Shown here: piece after piece, positions 1 to 7,945 of the stretch | Layout of the letters: each line of letters begins with the position of its first letter | How positions within the stretch are numbered: position 1 is the first letter of the stretch | Source: Paenibacillaceae bacterium | Lineage (GTDB): Bacteria; Bacillota; Bacilli; Paenibacillales; NBRC-103111 | Assembly: GCA_029256185.1 (NCBI GenBank) | Contig: JAQSYI010000054.1 | Span: 1-48,098 of the forward strand | DNA: 48,098 nucleotides | Direction: 5' to 3' | Position numbers and translations under genes: made by a program | Notes under the pieces: generated by a model | What the model was told of the DNA's origin: nothing | What the model saw: the letters and a program-made list of their open reading frames with translations, nothing else | The model's database searches: none

Positions 1-1
1 T

Positions 2-220
2 CAACGTAATGGCGAGATGATCGTATTGGTACAAGACGCTTTCAACCAGGGGCACATAAAGGGCCGATTGTGCTCCGTCAGATACTCGTCCTACAAGGAG
101 CGAAAGATCCAATGGAAGGCCAGATTAGGCGAACACGTTGAAAGACGGCGTTTTAACCGGGATCCTCAAGCTTATTTGGAAAAGCTGGAACAAGAATGGG
201 ATCGTATTTGTGGTTGTTAG
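2..220 (+). CDS. C-terminal end of an unrecognised protein (truncated by window edge)
   Basis: An open frame enters from the left edge and ends at a TAG stop at 218-220, giving 72 visible residues. The first visible Met codon, at 17, is probably internal because the frame is open upstream of it and no ribosome binding site precedes it. The tail is rich in Arg, Lys and Glu (RLGEHVERRRFNRDPQAYL, then KLEQEWDRICGC), so it is basic and probably helical, with two Cys at the very end. I do not recognise a family. A C-terminal piece of a transposase or other nucleic-acid-binding protein is possible, but nothing diagnostic is visible. It converges with the HEPN gene on the other strand, and the 64 bases between them show no strong terminator hairpin. 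Confidence 0.5.
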   Translation, partial: QRNGEMIVLVQDAFNQGHIKGRLCSVRYSSYKERKIQWKARLGEHVERRRFNRDPQAYLEKLEQEWDRICGC

Positions 221-284
221 TCGATTGTGCTGTCGTAGTTTTTTTTCGGAAGTCTGCAAGCGTCCATCCGAACCCGCCTGATTC

Positions 285-1007
285 TTAGGAACGGGCCGAG
301 TTCTTGGCGTGAACGAATACAGCCTCCACCGCATTACAGGCCATCTCGTAGCCCGCGGCCAGATCCGACAGGTTCTGCGGCAGATTCTCCACTTTCTGGC
401 GGCCGTCGCGGTGAGTTGCGCTCTTCGCCAGCAGCATGTCATCCACCATCTCCGCGTTCAGCAGGTGAATCTCCATATTGCGCTGGCTTCTCAGGCGGCG
501 CAGCGGCTCTTCATACTTCTTCCTCATCACAAAAAGCTTCTGCTCCAGTTCTGTCTCAATCTTCTTCTCGTGCATCTGTCTTAGCACCGTAAAGTAAGAG
601 AACCGTGGCTTCACTCTGCCTGTGCCAAGGGAATACAGCTCGTCGAGAAAATAACCCAGCTTGTCGAGGACGGAGAAGACGCGGATGAAAGCATTCTTGT
701 AGAAGTACAGATAGCGGCGGTAAGCATCCCGCTCCTCTTCCGCCATATCCTCGACGAAGACGGACTTCACAAGACGCCCGAAGGAGTCGGCGCAATGCTT
801 GCTCTCCTCAAGCTCGTCAAGCGCTACCGTAAAGCCCTGGGCCCACAGCTCCAGCCGGGGAACCGCCTGCACAGTCTGGGACTTGGAGGGATGGCCGCCG
901 GGGCCTATGCGCCCCAGCTTGGCACGGTATTGCTCAATCGCCTGGAAGGCCTTCAGAAGCTCCCCGTTGTCAGTCCGTTTCGGTTCGTTCAGCAATTGTC
1001 GAAGCAA
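285..1007 (-). CDS. HEPN-domain protein (Cthe_2314-like)
   Basis: A 240-residue, mostly helical protein with many charged residues. Residues 176-181 (RNMEIH) form the R-x4-H signature of HEPN domains, in which Arg and His form the active site of many RNases. The general look (long helices, YRRYLYFYKNAF segment) recalls the Cthe_2314-type HEPN family of Firmicutes. The start is TTG, preceded by GGAGGG eight bases upstream, and it lies 23 bases after the UbiD-family stop codon, so the two genes are probably co-transcribed. No adjacent MNT nucleotidyltransferase, the usual HEPN antitoxin partner, is visible. RNase activity is an inference from the motif. A non-toxic housekeeping role is equally possible. 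Confidence 0.7.
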   Translation of the reverse strand: MLRQLLNEPKRTDNGELLKAFQAIEQYRAKLGRIGPGGHPSKSQTVQAVPRLELWAQGFTVALDELEESKHCADSFGRLVKSVFVEDMAEEERDAYRRYLYFYKNAFIRVFSVLDKLGYFLDELYSLGTGRVKPRFSYFTVLRQMHEKKIETELEQKLFVMRKKYEEPLRRLRSQRNMEIHLLNAEMVDDMLLAKSATHRDGRQKVENLPQNLSDLAAGYEMACNAVEAVFVHAKNSARS

Positions 1008-1030
1008 TGGACGGTCCCTCCGGTTGTCAG

Positions 1031-2800
1031 TTATGGATGCGGAAAATACTCATTCCAGCGGCGGTCCACCAATGAGACGATATCCTCCCGCGGGAACAGC
1101 TCATCCGGATAGCCCGGCTTCATACGGGCATCAATAAAGACAGGCAGCTGGTAAGAAATATGGTTCTGGGCCACCCGGGAGCGGGCATAGATGTCGGCTG
1201 CCGGGTTAAACCGGGTAAAGACAGTCCAGAGGAAGGCCGTCTGGGTGTCAGCTGCCGCAGCCGCGTCATCCGCCAGGACAACTAGCGGCCACTCTGCCAG
1301 TTGATCCGACGCCGCTTCTGCAAGCCGGGCAGGAAGCTCCGGATCATCCTGGTAGGATGCGCCCGAGATGACCAGACAGCCCCGGCAATAAGGCTTAACC
1401 TGGGTTATTCCGGCAATTCCTCCGCCGCGGTAGTCACCCGGCAGCTGACGGACCGGCTCGCCTACCCCCAGCATCAGCGCCTTGCTGCCATGGTTCAGCC
1501 GTCCCCCGGTGTAGTCCAGGGTATCGTGGGATGTGTGGTTGAAGATGAACAGATCCGTAGCCGGATCGAACCGCTCCAGCACCGATTCCAGCAGTTCGGG
1601 GAAACGTGACAGATCCCGGGGACGGTCCGTTACGATCAGGAACTTGGTCAGCGTCAGCTGTCCCTCTCCGAAGATGCGGAAAGCCGAGGCCAGCGCTTCT
1701 CTCCGGTAGCTCTCCCTGACCACTGCCGCTGTCAGGGCATGAAAGCCTGTTTCGGCATATGTCCACAGATCCTTCACTCCGGGCATGGCCATGGGAAAGG
1801 CGGGAGACAGCAGCCGTTGCAGGAATTCTCCCAGGTAATAATCCTCTTGGCGGGGCTTGCCCACCACTGTTGCCGGGTAGATGGCATCCTTGCGGTGCCA
1901 GATATGGTTTACGTCAAAAACGGGAAAATCATGCGTGAGCGAATAATATCCGTAGTGGTCGCCAAAAGGACCCTCCGGGCGGCGCAGATGAGGCGCGACG
2001 GAGCCGGCGATGGCGAATTCCGCTTCCGCCACTACCTTGTGGCCGCCCAGAGGGTTGTCCGCCACCTTCAGTTTGCCACCAAGAATCAGCGAAGCAATCA
2101 TCAGCTCCGGCAATTGCTCCGGGACAGGAGCGATGGCCGAAGCAATCAACGCCGGAGGGCCTCCGAGGAATACGGTTACAGGCAGCGGCTCGTTGCGCAG
2201 CTCCGCTTCGTGATAATGAAAGCCTCCACCCTTATGTATCTGCCAGTGCATGCCTGTCGTCTGGCCATCGAATACCTGCATGCGGTACATGCCCAGGTTA
2301 TGCTGGCCTGTCAACGGATGCTCGGTATAGACCAGCGGCAGGGTAACGAACGGGCCGCCGTCCTCCTGCCAGCTTGTAATGACGGGCAGCTTGGCCATTC
2401 TGTCCTTGCGGTCGCATACCTGCAGCACAGGGGCGCTGGCTTGGCTGACCGTCTTGGAGCCAACCTTGAGCAGGTCGAGCAGCAAGTCCTTCTCCTGCCA
2501 TACCGCCTTGGGCTTGGGCGGCAGCAAGGTGTGCATCGCATTCACCGCCCGCTTCATAAATTCCTCAGGGCGCGTGCCGAAGGCCAAGTTCACTCTGCGG
2601 CTGGTGCCGAATAAGTTGGTTGCCACCGGGAAGGAGCTGCCCAACACACGAGTAAACAACAGGGCCGGCCCTCCCTCCTCGATGACGCGGCGGTGAATCT
2701 CGGCCAGTTCCAGGTTGGGATCTACCGGCGCATCGATGATGGCCAGATCCTTCTCCTTCCGCAGAATATCAATGAACTGCCTCAGATTGTCGAAGATCAA
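1031..2800 (-). CDS. UbiD-family (prenylated-FMN) decarboxylase
   Basis: A 589-residue protein with clear UbiD-family features: an N-terminal segment on avoiding conflict with other substrates (MIFDNLRQFIDIL), GGHKVVAEAEFAIAG in the middle, and the diagnostic EGPFGDHYGYYS stretch that carries conserved acidic residues of the active site. Family members use prenylated FMN to (de)carboxylate aromatic or alpha,beta-unsaturated acids, including steps of ubiquinone or menaquinone synthesis. At 589 residues it is longer than E. coli UbiD (about 500). The start is TTG at 2800, supported by GGGAGG eight bases upstream. No UbiX-type prenyltransferase gene, needed to make the cofactor, lies in this window. 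The HEPN gene follows closely downstream. The exact substrate cannot be read from sequence. Confidence 0.88.
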   Translation of the reverse strand: MIFDNLRQFIDILRKEKDLAIIDAPVDPNLELAEIHRRVIEEGGPALLFTRVLGSSFPVATNLFGTSRRVNLAFGTRPEEFMKRAVNAMHTLLPPKPKAVWQEKDLLLDLLKVGSKTVSQASAPVLQVCDRKDRMAKLPVITSWQEDGGPFVTLPLVYTEHPLTGQHNLGMYRMQVFDGQTTGMHWQIHKGGGFHYHEAELRNEPLPVTVFLGGPPALIASAIAPVPEQLPELMIASLILGGKLKVADNPLGGHKVVAEAEFAIAGSVAPHLRRPEGPFGDHYGYYSLTHDFPVFDVNHIWHRKDAIYPATVVGKPRQEDYYLGEFLQRLLSPAFPMAMPGVKDLWTYAETGFHALTAAVVRESYRREALASAFRIFGEGQLTLTKFLIVTDRPRDLSRFPELLESVLERFDPATDLFIFNHTSHDTLDYTGGRLNHGSKALMLGVGEPVRQLPGDYRGGGIAGITQVKPYCRGCLVISGASYQDDPELPARLAEAASDQLAEWPLVVLADDAAAAADTQTAFLWTVFTRFNPAADIYARSRVAQNHISYQLPVFIDARMKPGYPDELFPREDIVSLVDRRWNEYFPHP

Positions 2801-2932
2801 ATTATGTTCCTCCCTGCTCCCTCTTATGAGATGAACCCGGCGTATTCCTTCAGACTGACTCCGAATTTCACCAATACTTCATTATATCCGTTTTTGCAGG
2901 GGGAAGCCAATCCGTACCAGAACCTTGCAAGC

Positions 2933-3277
2933 TTATTGCTTGAGCGCCCCGGCGACCTGCAGAGAACGGTCCAGGAATTGCTCGATCTCCTCCCGGTTCT
3001 TGCGCAGCTTGGACACAAACCGGGTGATTTCCTTGCCGTCGAGAAAAGCAATGAAGCTGGGGATACCGAGAATATTGAGCTCCGAGCACAGCTCCGGCAA
3101 GTCGTCCCTGTCCACTTGGATAAAGTCCAGCCTCTCCCCATATTGTTTCTCAATATCAGGCATGAAGGGCTCAATGTAATGGCAATCCTTGCACCAGGTT
3201 GTTTTGAAAACAGCCACCACAGGCTTGCTCCCTGCAACGCGGCTGCGGAATTCGGCTTCCTCACGGACAATATGCAT
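2933..3277 (-). CDS. Thioredoxin-family protein
   Basis: A 114-residue cytoplasmic thioredoxin fold protein of normal family length. The redox motif is W-C29-K-D-C32, and the conserved cis-proline lies at residue 73 in GIPSF. The CKDC motif replaces the CGPC of the main thioredoxin, so this is a side-branch member, similar in general character to B. subtilis YtpP. It probably reduces or exchanges disulfides in specific partners. The start is ATG at 3277 with AAGGAGG upstream. It has its own strong promoter (3364-3392), and the UbiD-family gene lies 132 bases downstream on the same strand. No signal peptide is visible. Confidence 0.88.
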   Translation of the reverse strand: MHIVREEAEFRSRVAGSKPVVAVFKTTWCKDCHYIEPFMPDIEKQYGERLDFIQVDRDDLPELCSELNILGIPSFIAFLDGKEITRFVSKLRKNREEIEQFLDRSLQVAGALKQ

Positions 3278-3363
3278 ACTGGTTCTTCCTCCTTATTTGT
3301 ACCTTCTTTTTCACGGAAGGCATCCTCTGTAATCCCGCTTCCGCGCGGTTCCGCTTTCCTCCC

Positions 3364-3392
3364 TTTATAGCACCGGCTCCGGTGAATGTCAA
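3364..3392 (-). promoter_or_regulatory. Sigma-A promoter of the thioredoxin gene with a palindrome in the spacer
   Basis: On the minus strand TTGACA (3387-3392) and TATAAA (3364-3369) are separated by exactly 17 bases, matching the sigma-A consensus in 11 of 12 positions. The spacer holds the palindrome CACCGG-AG-CCGGTG (3371-3384), which could be a repressor operator. It lies about 90 bases upstream of the thioredoxin start. Confidence 0.75.
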
Positions 3393-3401
3393 ATAAAGCA
3401 A

Positions 3402-3430
3402 TTTACATTTTATAGAATAAGTGATATCAT
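3402..3430 (+). promoter_or_regulatory. Probable sigma-A promoter of the SPFH gene
   Basis: TTTACA (3402-3407) and TATCAT (3425-3430) are separated by 17 bases, 51 bases upstream of the SPFH start codon. It runs back to back with the thioredoxin promoter, with only nine bases between the two -35 boxes, so a factor bound at 3371-3392 could affect both. Confidence 0.55.
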
Positions 3431-3481
3431 ATAAGTATCAAACTGATTTTGAAAATGGAATTTTGAAACGGAGGACACAGT

Positions 3482-4324
3482 ATGAATGAAAAATCAACTT
3501 GGAAAATGAACGGATTTGTCGGCTTGCTGTTCTTCTTTGCCCTTACCGGATTAACCGTTTATGCATTCGTGGAGGGGCAGATTATTGTGGGCATTGTCCT
3601 CAGCATTGTCGATTGCATCCTGCTGACCATGTTCACGGTGGTCCAGCCCAATCAGGCGATGGTGGTCACATTCTTCGGCGATTACAAGGGGACCATCCGC
3701 AGAAGCGGAATGTGGCTGACCATCCCCTTCTCCACCCGCAAGAAGATTTCCCTGCGGGTGCGCAACTTCAACAGCATCAAGCTCAAGGTCAATGATGTGG
3801 AGGGCAATCCCATCGAGATTGCCGCCGTGGTGGTCTTCCGGGTGGTGGACAGCGCCAAGGCTCTGTTCGAGGTGGACAATTACAAGCAGTTCGTGGAGAT
3901 CCAGAGTGAAACTGCACTGCGTCACGTAGCCAGCAAATATCCGTATGATAACTTCGAGAGTGTGGGCTACTCCCTCCGCAGCAATGCTGACGAGGTCGCA
4001 GGCGAAATCTCCCGCGAGCTCCAGGAGCGGCTCAAGTCCGCCGGAGTGGAGGTCATGGAGGCTCGCCTTACCCACTTGGCTTACTCGACCGAGATCGCCA
4101 GCGCCATGCTGCAGCGCCAGCAGGCGGCAGCTATCATATCGGCCCGCCAGAAGATTGTAGAGGGCGCGGTGGGCATGGTGCAGATGGCGATTCTGCAGCT
4201 GCAGGAGCAGGGCGTGATTGAACTGGATGATGAGCGCAAGGCGGCAATGATCAACAATCTGATGGTGGCCATTGTCTCGGACAGGGCCGCGTCACCGGTC
4301 ATTAATACCGGCTCCGTCTATTAG
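3482..4324 (+). CDS. SPFH/band-7 domain membrane protein
   Basis: A 280-residue protein with two hydrophobic N-terminal segments (about residues 10-28 and 33-53), followed by a band-7/SPFH domain (about 55-230). The domain contains the typical QAMVVTFFGDYKGTIRRSG and ALRHVASKYPYD stretches and a helical EARLTHLAYSTEIASAMLQRQQA segment. Such proteins oligomerise at the membrane and organise membrane microdomains or protease and transport complexes. The domain most likely faces the cytoplasm. The start ATG at 3482 has CGGAGG upstream. A ribbon-helix-helix gene follows 20 bases after the stop, suggesting co-expression. The annotation is firm at domain level only. Confidence 0.88.
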   Translation: MNEKSTWKMNGFVGLLFFFALTGLTVYAFVEGQIIVGIVLSIVDCILLTMFTVVQPNQAMVVTFFGDYKGTIRRSGMWLTIPFSTRKKISLRVRNFNSIKLKVNDVEGNPIEIAAVVVFRVVDSAKALFEVDNYKQFVEIQSETALRHVASKYPYDNFESVGYSLRSNADEVAGEISRELQERLKSAGVEVMEARLTHLAYSTEIASAMLQRQQAAAIISARQKIVEGAVGMVQMAILQLQEQGVIELDDERKAAMINNLMVAIVSDRAASPVINTGSVY

Positions 4325-4344
4325 ACGGAAGAAGCCCGATACTC

Positions 4345-4527
4345 ATGGCACCGAAGAAGAGCTTTCCATTGCGGATCGATCCGCAGATGTACCAGGCGCT
4401 GGAGCGTTGGGCCGCCGACGAGTTCCGCAGCGTGAACGGGCATATCGAATATGTCTTGCGGGAAGCGCTCCGCAAAGCCGGGAGATTGCCGGGTGCTCCC
4501 CGCTCAGGCCAGGAGGAGCAAGAATGA
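4345..4527 (+). CDS. Small Arc-like ribbon-helix-helix protein
   Basis: A 60-residue protein that begins MAPKKSFPLRIDPQMYQALERWA, the beta-strand-then-helix pattern of Arc/MetJ-type ribbon-helix-helix DNA-binding proteins, followed by a second helix (SVNGHIEYVLREALRKAG). The C-terminus is short, Gly/Glu-rich and probably disordered. It lies 20 bases downstream of the SPFH gene on the same strand. GGAAGAAG precedes the ATG with a rather long spacing, so translation may be partly coupled. It may regulate its own operon or act like the antitoxin of a toxin-antitoxin pair, but no toxin gene is adjacent. Confidence 0.75.
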   Translation: MAPKKSFPLRIDPQMYQALERWAADEFRSVNGHIEYVLREALRKAGRLPGAPRSGQEEQE

Positions 4528-4565
4528 GCATGGCCGCAGGCAGCTGCGCCTTTAACTGTATCTGG

Positions 4566-4610
4566 GGACGCAAGCAACCCGCCGGAATGTCCGGCGGGTT
4601 GCTTGCGTCC
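4566..4610. terminator. Perfect 21-bp inverted repeat, probable terminator
   Basis: Arms 4566-4586 and 4590-4610 are perfect reverse complements (rich in GCAAGCAACCCGCCGG) around a three-base loop. It lies 39 bases after the ribbon-helix-helix stop and before the convergent binding-protein gene. Neither side has a good U-tract, so it may work as a weak intrinsic or Rho-assisted terminator or as an mRNA 3' stabiliser. Confidence 0.55.
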
Positions 4611-4725
4611 TGTCCTAATAGCTTCCATTCGCTTGGGCGGACATGGCTCATGAGATAACTGGAGAGGTTACTCCAGCATCCCCGGCGGGGAGCCCCACGA
4701 AGGTGGTTGCGTTTGGACTAAAATG

Positions 4726-5781
4726 TCATGATTTTTTGTCATTCGGATTAAATTCATTGGTATAGACATCGCTTGGTTTGATTTGCCCTTCCTTGATGGT
4801 TCCCAGCTTGACCAAATCATCGATCCAAAGCGACACCCGATAATCGGTTTCCAGCCCGTCCTTTGTATAGTAGGCTCTATCGAAATCCTTGGCATCCTTG
4901 GGATCAAGCTTTAGCACTCTGGCATACAGCTCATCAGCCTCATCCAGATGATCATCGATCCAATTTTGCGCCTCAAGGTGGGCAGCCACGAACCGGCGAA
5001 CCTTTTCCGGATCATTCTTAATGATTTTCTGTGTTGTAGCAATATTGTTGCCTGCCCGGTCCTTAAAGGTGTCAAAATCCGAGAACAAGGTGCGGAAGCC
5101 CAATTGGTTGCGCAGAATACCGGACAGGGGAGCGTGTACCGTTACCACATCCACCAAACCCTGCTTCAGCGCAGCAGCCTGCATGTTGTCGGCCATCTGC
5201 ACCAGATTGACCTGCTTCAGATCAACACCGTCCCGCGTCAGATACTCGCGCAGATTGGTGATGGGGCAGCCACCGGTAATGTAGGAGCTGGCAATCTTCT
5301 TCCCTACCAGATCCTTGGCTGACTGAATGGGACTGTCGTTGGGAACCATCCAGCGCATGTGAGGATATTCCTTGGTGGTTTGACTTTGATTAAGAACGAT
5401 TTTGACAGGAACGCCTTGGGCAATAGCCTCAATAATCCGGTCAGCGTGATTGCCTAAGGTAAAATCAATGTCCCCGGCGATGACGGACTGTATTTGGTTG
5501 CCCGATTGAACCGATCCAACCTCTTTAATTTTTATTCCGTATTTCTCATACATACCCAATTCTCTCGCTACAAGAGCCGGTCCCCCGCTTTGGATGGTGG
5601 GAAGCTTGACCGTGATCGGATCAAGAGCAGGAGCAGCACTGCTGGCGCTGGATGGATTGGCTGAAGGGGCAGCGGCAGGCGATACATCTTTGCCGCAGCC
5701 GGATGCCGCAAGGGTAATAGAGAAAATTAGCAGCAGAACGGCAAAGCTGCGTATGCGCAATTTGTGCTTGAAGGTTTTCAT
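4726..5781 (-). CDS. ABC transporter substrate-binding lipoprotein, nitrate/sulfonate/taurine (SsuA/NMT1) type
   Basis: A 351-residue exported lipoprotein. It has a positively charged start, a hydrophobic stretch and the lipobox LAASGC with the lipidated Cys at residue 29, then a Ser/Ala/Pro-rich linker. The mature part has the pattern of SsuA/TauA/NMT1 periplasmic-binding folds (GPALVARELGMYEKYGIKI, then SVIAGDIDFTLGNHADRIIEAIAQG). Ligands of this superfamily include sulfonates, nitrate, taurine and thiamine precursors; which one is unclear here. It is the last gene of the selO-redoxin-radical SAM-permease-binding protein run, 30 bases after the permease stop. Confidence 0.88.
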   Translation of the reverse strand: MKTFKHKLRIRSFAVLLLIFSITLAASGCGKDVSPAAAPSANPSSASSAAPALDPITVKLPTIQSGGPALVARELGMYEKYGIKIKEVGSVQSGNQIQSVIAGDIDFTLGNHADRIIEAIAQGVPVKIVLNQSQTTKEYPHMRWMVPNDSPIQSAKDLVGKKIASSYITGGCPITNLREYLTRDGVDLKQVNLVQMADNMQAAALKQGLVDVVTVHAPLSGILRNQLGFRTLFSDFDTFKDRAGNNIATTQKIIKNDPEKVRRFVAAHLEAQNWIDDHLDEADELYARVLKLDPKDAKDFDRAYYTKDGLETDYRVSLWIDDLVKLGTIKEGQIKPSDVYTNEFNPNDKKS

Positions 5782-5811
5782 GTCGCATCTTGTCCTTTTA
5801 GGTGGTTTTGT

Positions 5812-6648
5812 TTATTCATCCTTCCATCTGGTAAACCGCTGCTCCAGATACACAAGGATGTAATTCAGGATTAAGCCCAGAATCGAAAAACTGATTACAA
5901 CCGCAAACATTTTGGGAATTTGGTATCGGATCTGCAAATCAAACACCAGAAACCCCAAGCCTGAGCTTGCTCCCACCATCTCGGCGGCAATCAGCAGCAG
6001 GATGGCTGAGGTGCCGCCCAAGCGGATTCCCGTGAATATAGAAGGGAGGGTGCCCGGCAGAATAACCTTGCGGAAGATGTCTAATGAGGAGGTTCCCATG
6101 GACCTGGCCGCCTTAATCAGCAGCGGATCAATGTTTTTGGTACCGCTGATGGTATTCAGAAGAATGGGCCATTGAACCCCCCAATAAATCATGATGACCT
6201 TCGTAGGCTCACCAATCCCGAACAGCAGCAGGAAAACCGGCATTAAGGCAAGGGTGGAGGTTTGTCTGAAGGTTTGTACCACCGGGTCCATAAAGGCTTC
6301 CACAATTTTGATTCTGCCTATCAATAGCCCCGAGGGAACGGCCACTACAATACCAAAGAAAAAGCCCAACAATGCCCGCTTCAGACTGATGAACGCATGA
6401 TAGGGCAGTTCACCGGATACGATAAGGTCATAGAAGCTAACTACAACCTTGGTGAAAGGAGGAATGAATATGGTATCAATAGCCCCTGTCCTTGAGGCGA
6501 TTTCCCAGGCAGCAAGGAACACCAGAATTCCGAATGTTTTCTTGAAAATCGTAATCACAATTCGAAGGACGGCCAACAGATGCTTTTCGAGCCTGAACTT
6601 AAATTGGCGCTGGCTGACGTTTTGAATACTTAATTCAACTTTGCTCAT
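5812..6648 (-). CDS. ABC transporter permease, SsuC/TauC type
   Basis: A 278-residue inner-membrane protein with about six hydrophobic segments and the BPD_transp_1 EAA-loop region (KAARSMGTSSLDIFRKVILPGTLP at about 165-190), as in the SsuC/TauC subfamily. It pairs with the binding lipoprotein encoded just downstream. I start at ATG 6648 because GGAAAGGA lies eight bases upstream. A longer frame from 6678 lacks a good site. The ATPase that should energise this pair is not encoded in the window, so a shared or distant ATPase must be used if the transporter is functional. Confidence 0.87.
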   Translation of the reverse strand: MSKVELSIQNVSQRQFKFRLEKHLLAVLRIVITIFKKTFGILVFLAAWEIASRTGAIDTIFIPPFTKVVVSFYDLIVSGELPYHAFISLKRALLGFFFGIVVAVPSGLLIGRIKIVEAFMDPVVQTFRQTSTLALMPVFLLLFGIGEPTKVIMIYWGVQWPILLNTISGTKNIDPLLIKAARSMGTSSLDIFRKVILPGTLPSIFTGIRLGGTSAILLLIAAEMVGASSGLGFLVFDLQIRYQIPKMFAVVISFSILGLILNYILVYLEQRFTRWKDE

Positions 6649-6682
6649 TTTACCGTATCCTTTCCAGTACCAAATCATGAAA

Positions 6683-7945
6683 TCAAGTTGTGATCAACTT
6701 CCTGTCATTGGTCAATGAGGGAACCCGTTTCAATCTCCTGCCCATGGTTTCAGCCAATGAGCTCACACCTCCTCTGAATTGGGGGGCCGGGACATGGTTT
6801 CTGGTCAGAATTTCCGCTGCCTGGTTGTAGAGGCTCTTCATCTTATCGGCTGTGGGGACCTGAATCCCCTCCTGCTTGCGCAACTCATAACCCCGCCCGA
6901 ACGGCATAAAGGGGGTAAGAAGCGTAGGCACGCCGATGGTGGCAAAGTGCTCAATCCCCTTCAGAAGATTATGGTCATTCTGGATCCCTGCAACCAGTTG
7001 GGTGGCCACCTCTCCCGGGAAGATTTCCTTGGCCTTGCTGAGCACTCTCACGTAATCCTCGATAGCCCGCTTCCCTTTGGCATTGGGCATGATGCTCCTG
7101 CGCTCAAGATCATCGTATACGTCAATATCGCATTGAATGCTGGTGAAACCGGCATCTCTTAATCTATACAGCACTTCCTCGTCATGGGGAGGTTCAATAA
7201 CAGCACGGATATAAAGGTTCTCCGGAAGCTTGCCGATTCTGGCCTTGATGGCCTCCAGCACCTTGATATAGGCCCAGGCTCCCTTGTCACGACCCGGCAG
7301 AGTGCCCGAATCCACCGTCAGTGAGGTGTTCTTGATGTCAGGTCCCAGTTCTTCCACAGCCGCTTCGAAAGCAGCCGCCATGTGGTCCAGCCATCCCTCA
7401 TGATTGATCATGACCTTAGTATCGTCGAAATCACCGGGAATGCAGCAGAACTTGCAGGGAACCTGCTGCTTGGTATAGAGGCAGCCGAAGGACGGCCAAA
7501 TCACCAGACCGTTATAGCAGGCCAAGGTAATAAAGGGGAATTTGCCGCCGGTAATTCGGAGCGTATCGTCATTCTCGGAAAGCTTGAGATTGGGGGCGCA
7601 GGGCGTAATCACGCCGGACATGCCCTCATCAATGAAGATGGTGTCCGTGCTCTCATTCAATGACCATTGATATTCCCAAAACTTAGGTCTCTTATAATAA
7701 GTAACCTCGGTAAAGAATTTGCCGTTCTCGAATACGGCATACCCACCATCTACTTCCCGCAGTTCAAATGGCGATTGGTCGCCGAAGCCGGTAAACGTAA
7801 ACGGACCTGTAATATCGTCACCCAACCAGGTTAAAGCAACCGGATAAAACCCCTCTGTACGCAATTGGGCTCTCAGTTCTTCGGTAATTCTAATGCCGTG
7901 GCCTTGAATCTCAATTTTCTTATCCACTAAGCTCGCGTCACTCAT
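6683..7945 (-). CDS. Radical SAM protein with unusual CX8CX2C cluster motif
   Basis: A 420-residue protein. Cysteines C155, C164 and C167 (CLYTKQQVPCKFC) are spaced CX8CX2C instead of the usual CX3CX2C, with a fourth Cys at 168. The later pattern supports a radical SAM TIM-barrel: SLTVDSGTLPG, NLYIRAVIEPPHDEEVLYRLRDAGFTS and ATQLVAGIQNDHNLLKGIEH read like beta strands with substrate and SAM contacts. The first 150 residues are an N-terminal domain I do not recognise. The start overlaps the redoxin stop by four bases (ATGA), so the two are translationally coupled. The chemistry is unknown; the transporter genes downstream suggest processing of an imported small molecule. Confidence 0.72.
   Translation of the reverse strand: MSDASLVDKKIEIQGHGIRITEELRAQLRTEGFYPVALTWLGDDITGPFTFTGFGDQSPFELREVDGGYAVFENGKFFTEVTYYKRPKFWEYQWSLNESTDTIFIDEGMSGVITPCAPNLKLSENDDTLRITGGKFPFITLACYNGLVIWPSFGCLYTKQQVPCKFCCIPGDFDDTKVMINHEGWLDHMAAAFEAAVEELGPDIKNTSLTVDSGTLPGRDKGAWAYIKVLEAIKARIGKLPENLYIRAVIEPPHDEEVLYRLRDAGFTSIQCDIDVYDDLERRSIMPNAKGKRAIEDYVRVLSKAKEIFPGEVATQLVAGIQNDHNLLKGIEHFATIGVPTLLTPFMPFGRGYELRKQEGIQVPTADKMKSLYNQAAEILTRNHVPAPQFRGGVSSLAETMGRRLKRVPSLTNDRKLITT

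Noticed and set aside
2..220. Transposase fragment
   Set aside because: The basic C-terminal tail is compatible, but no DDE motif, terminal inverted repeat or target duplication is visible.
4726..6648. Complete sulfonate ABC importer with monooxygenase
   Set aside because: No ATPase and no SsuD/TauD-type enzyme is encoded nearby; only binding protein and permease can be supported.
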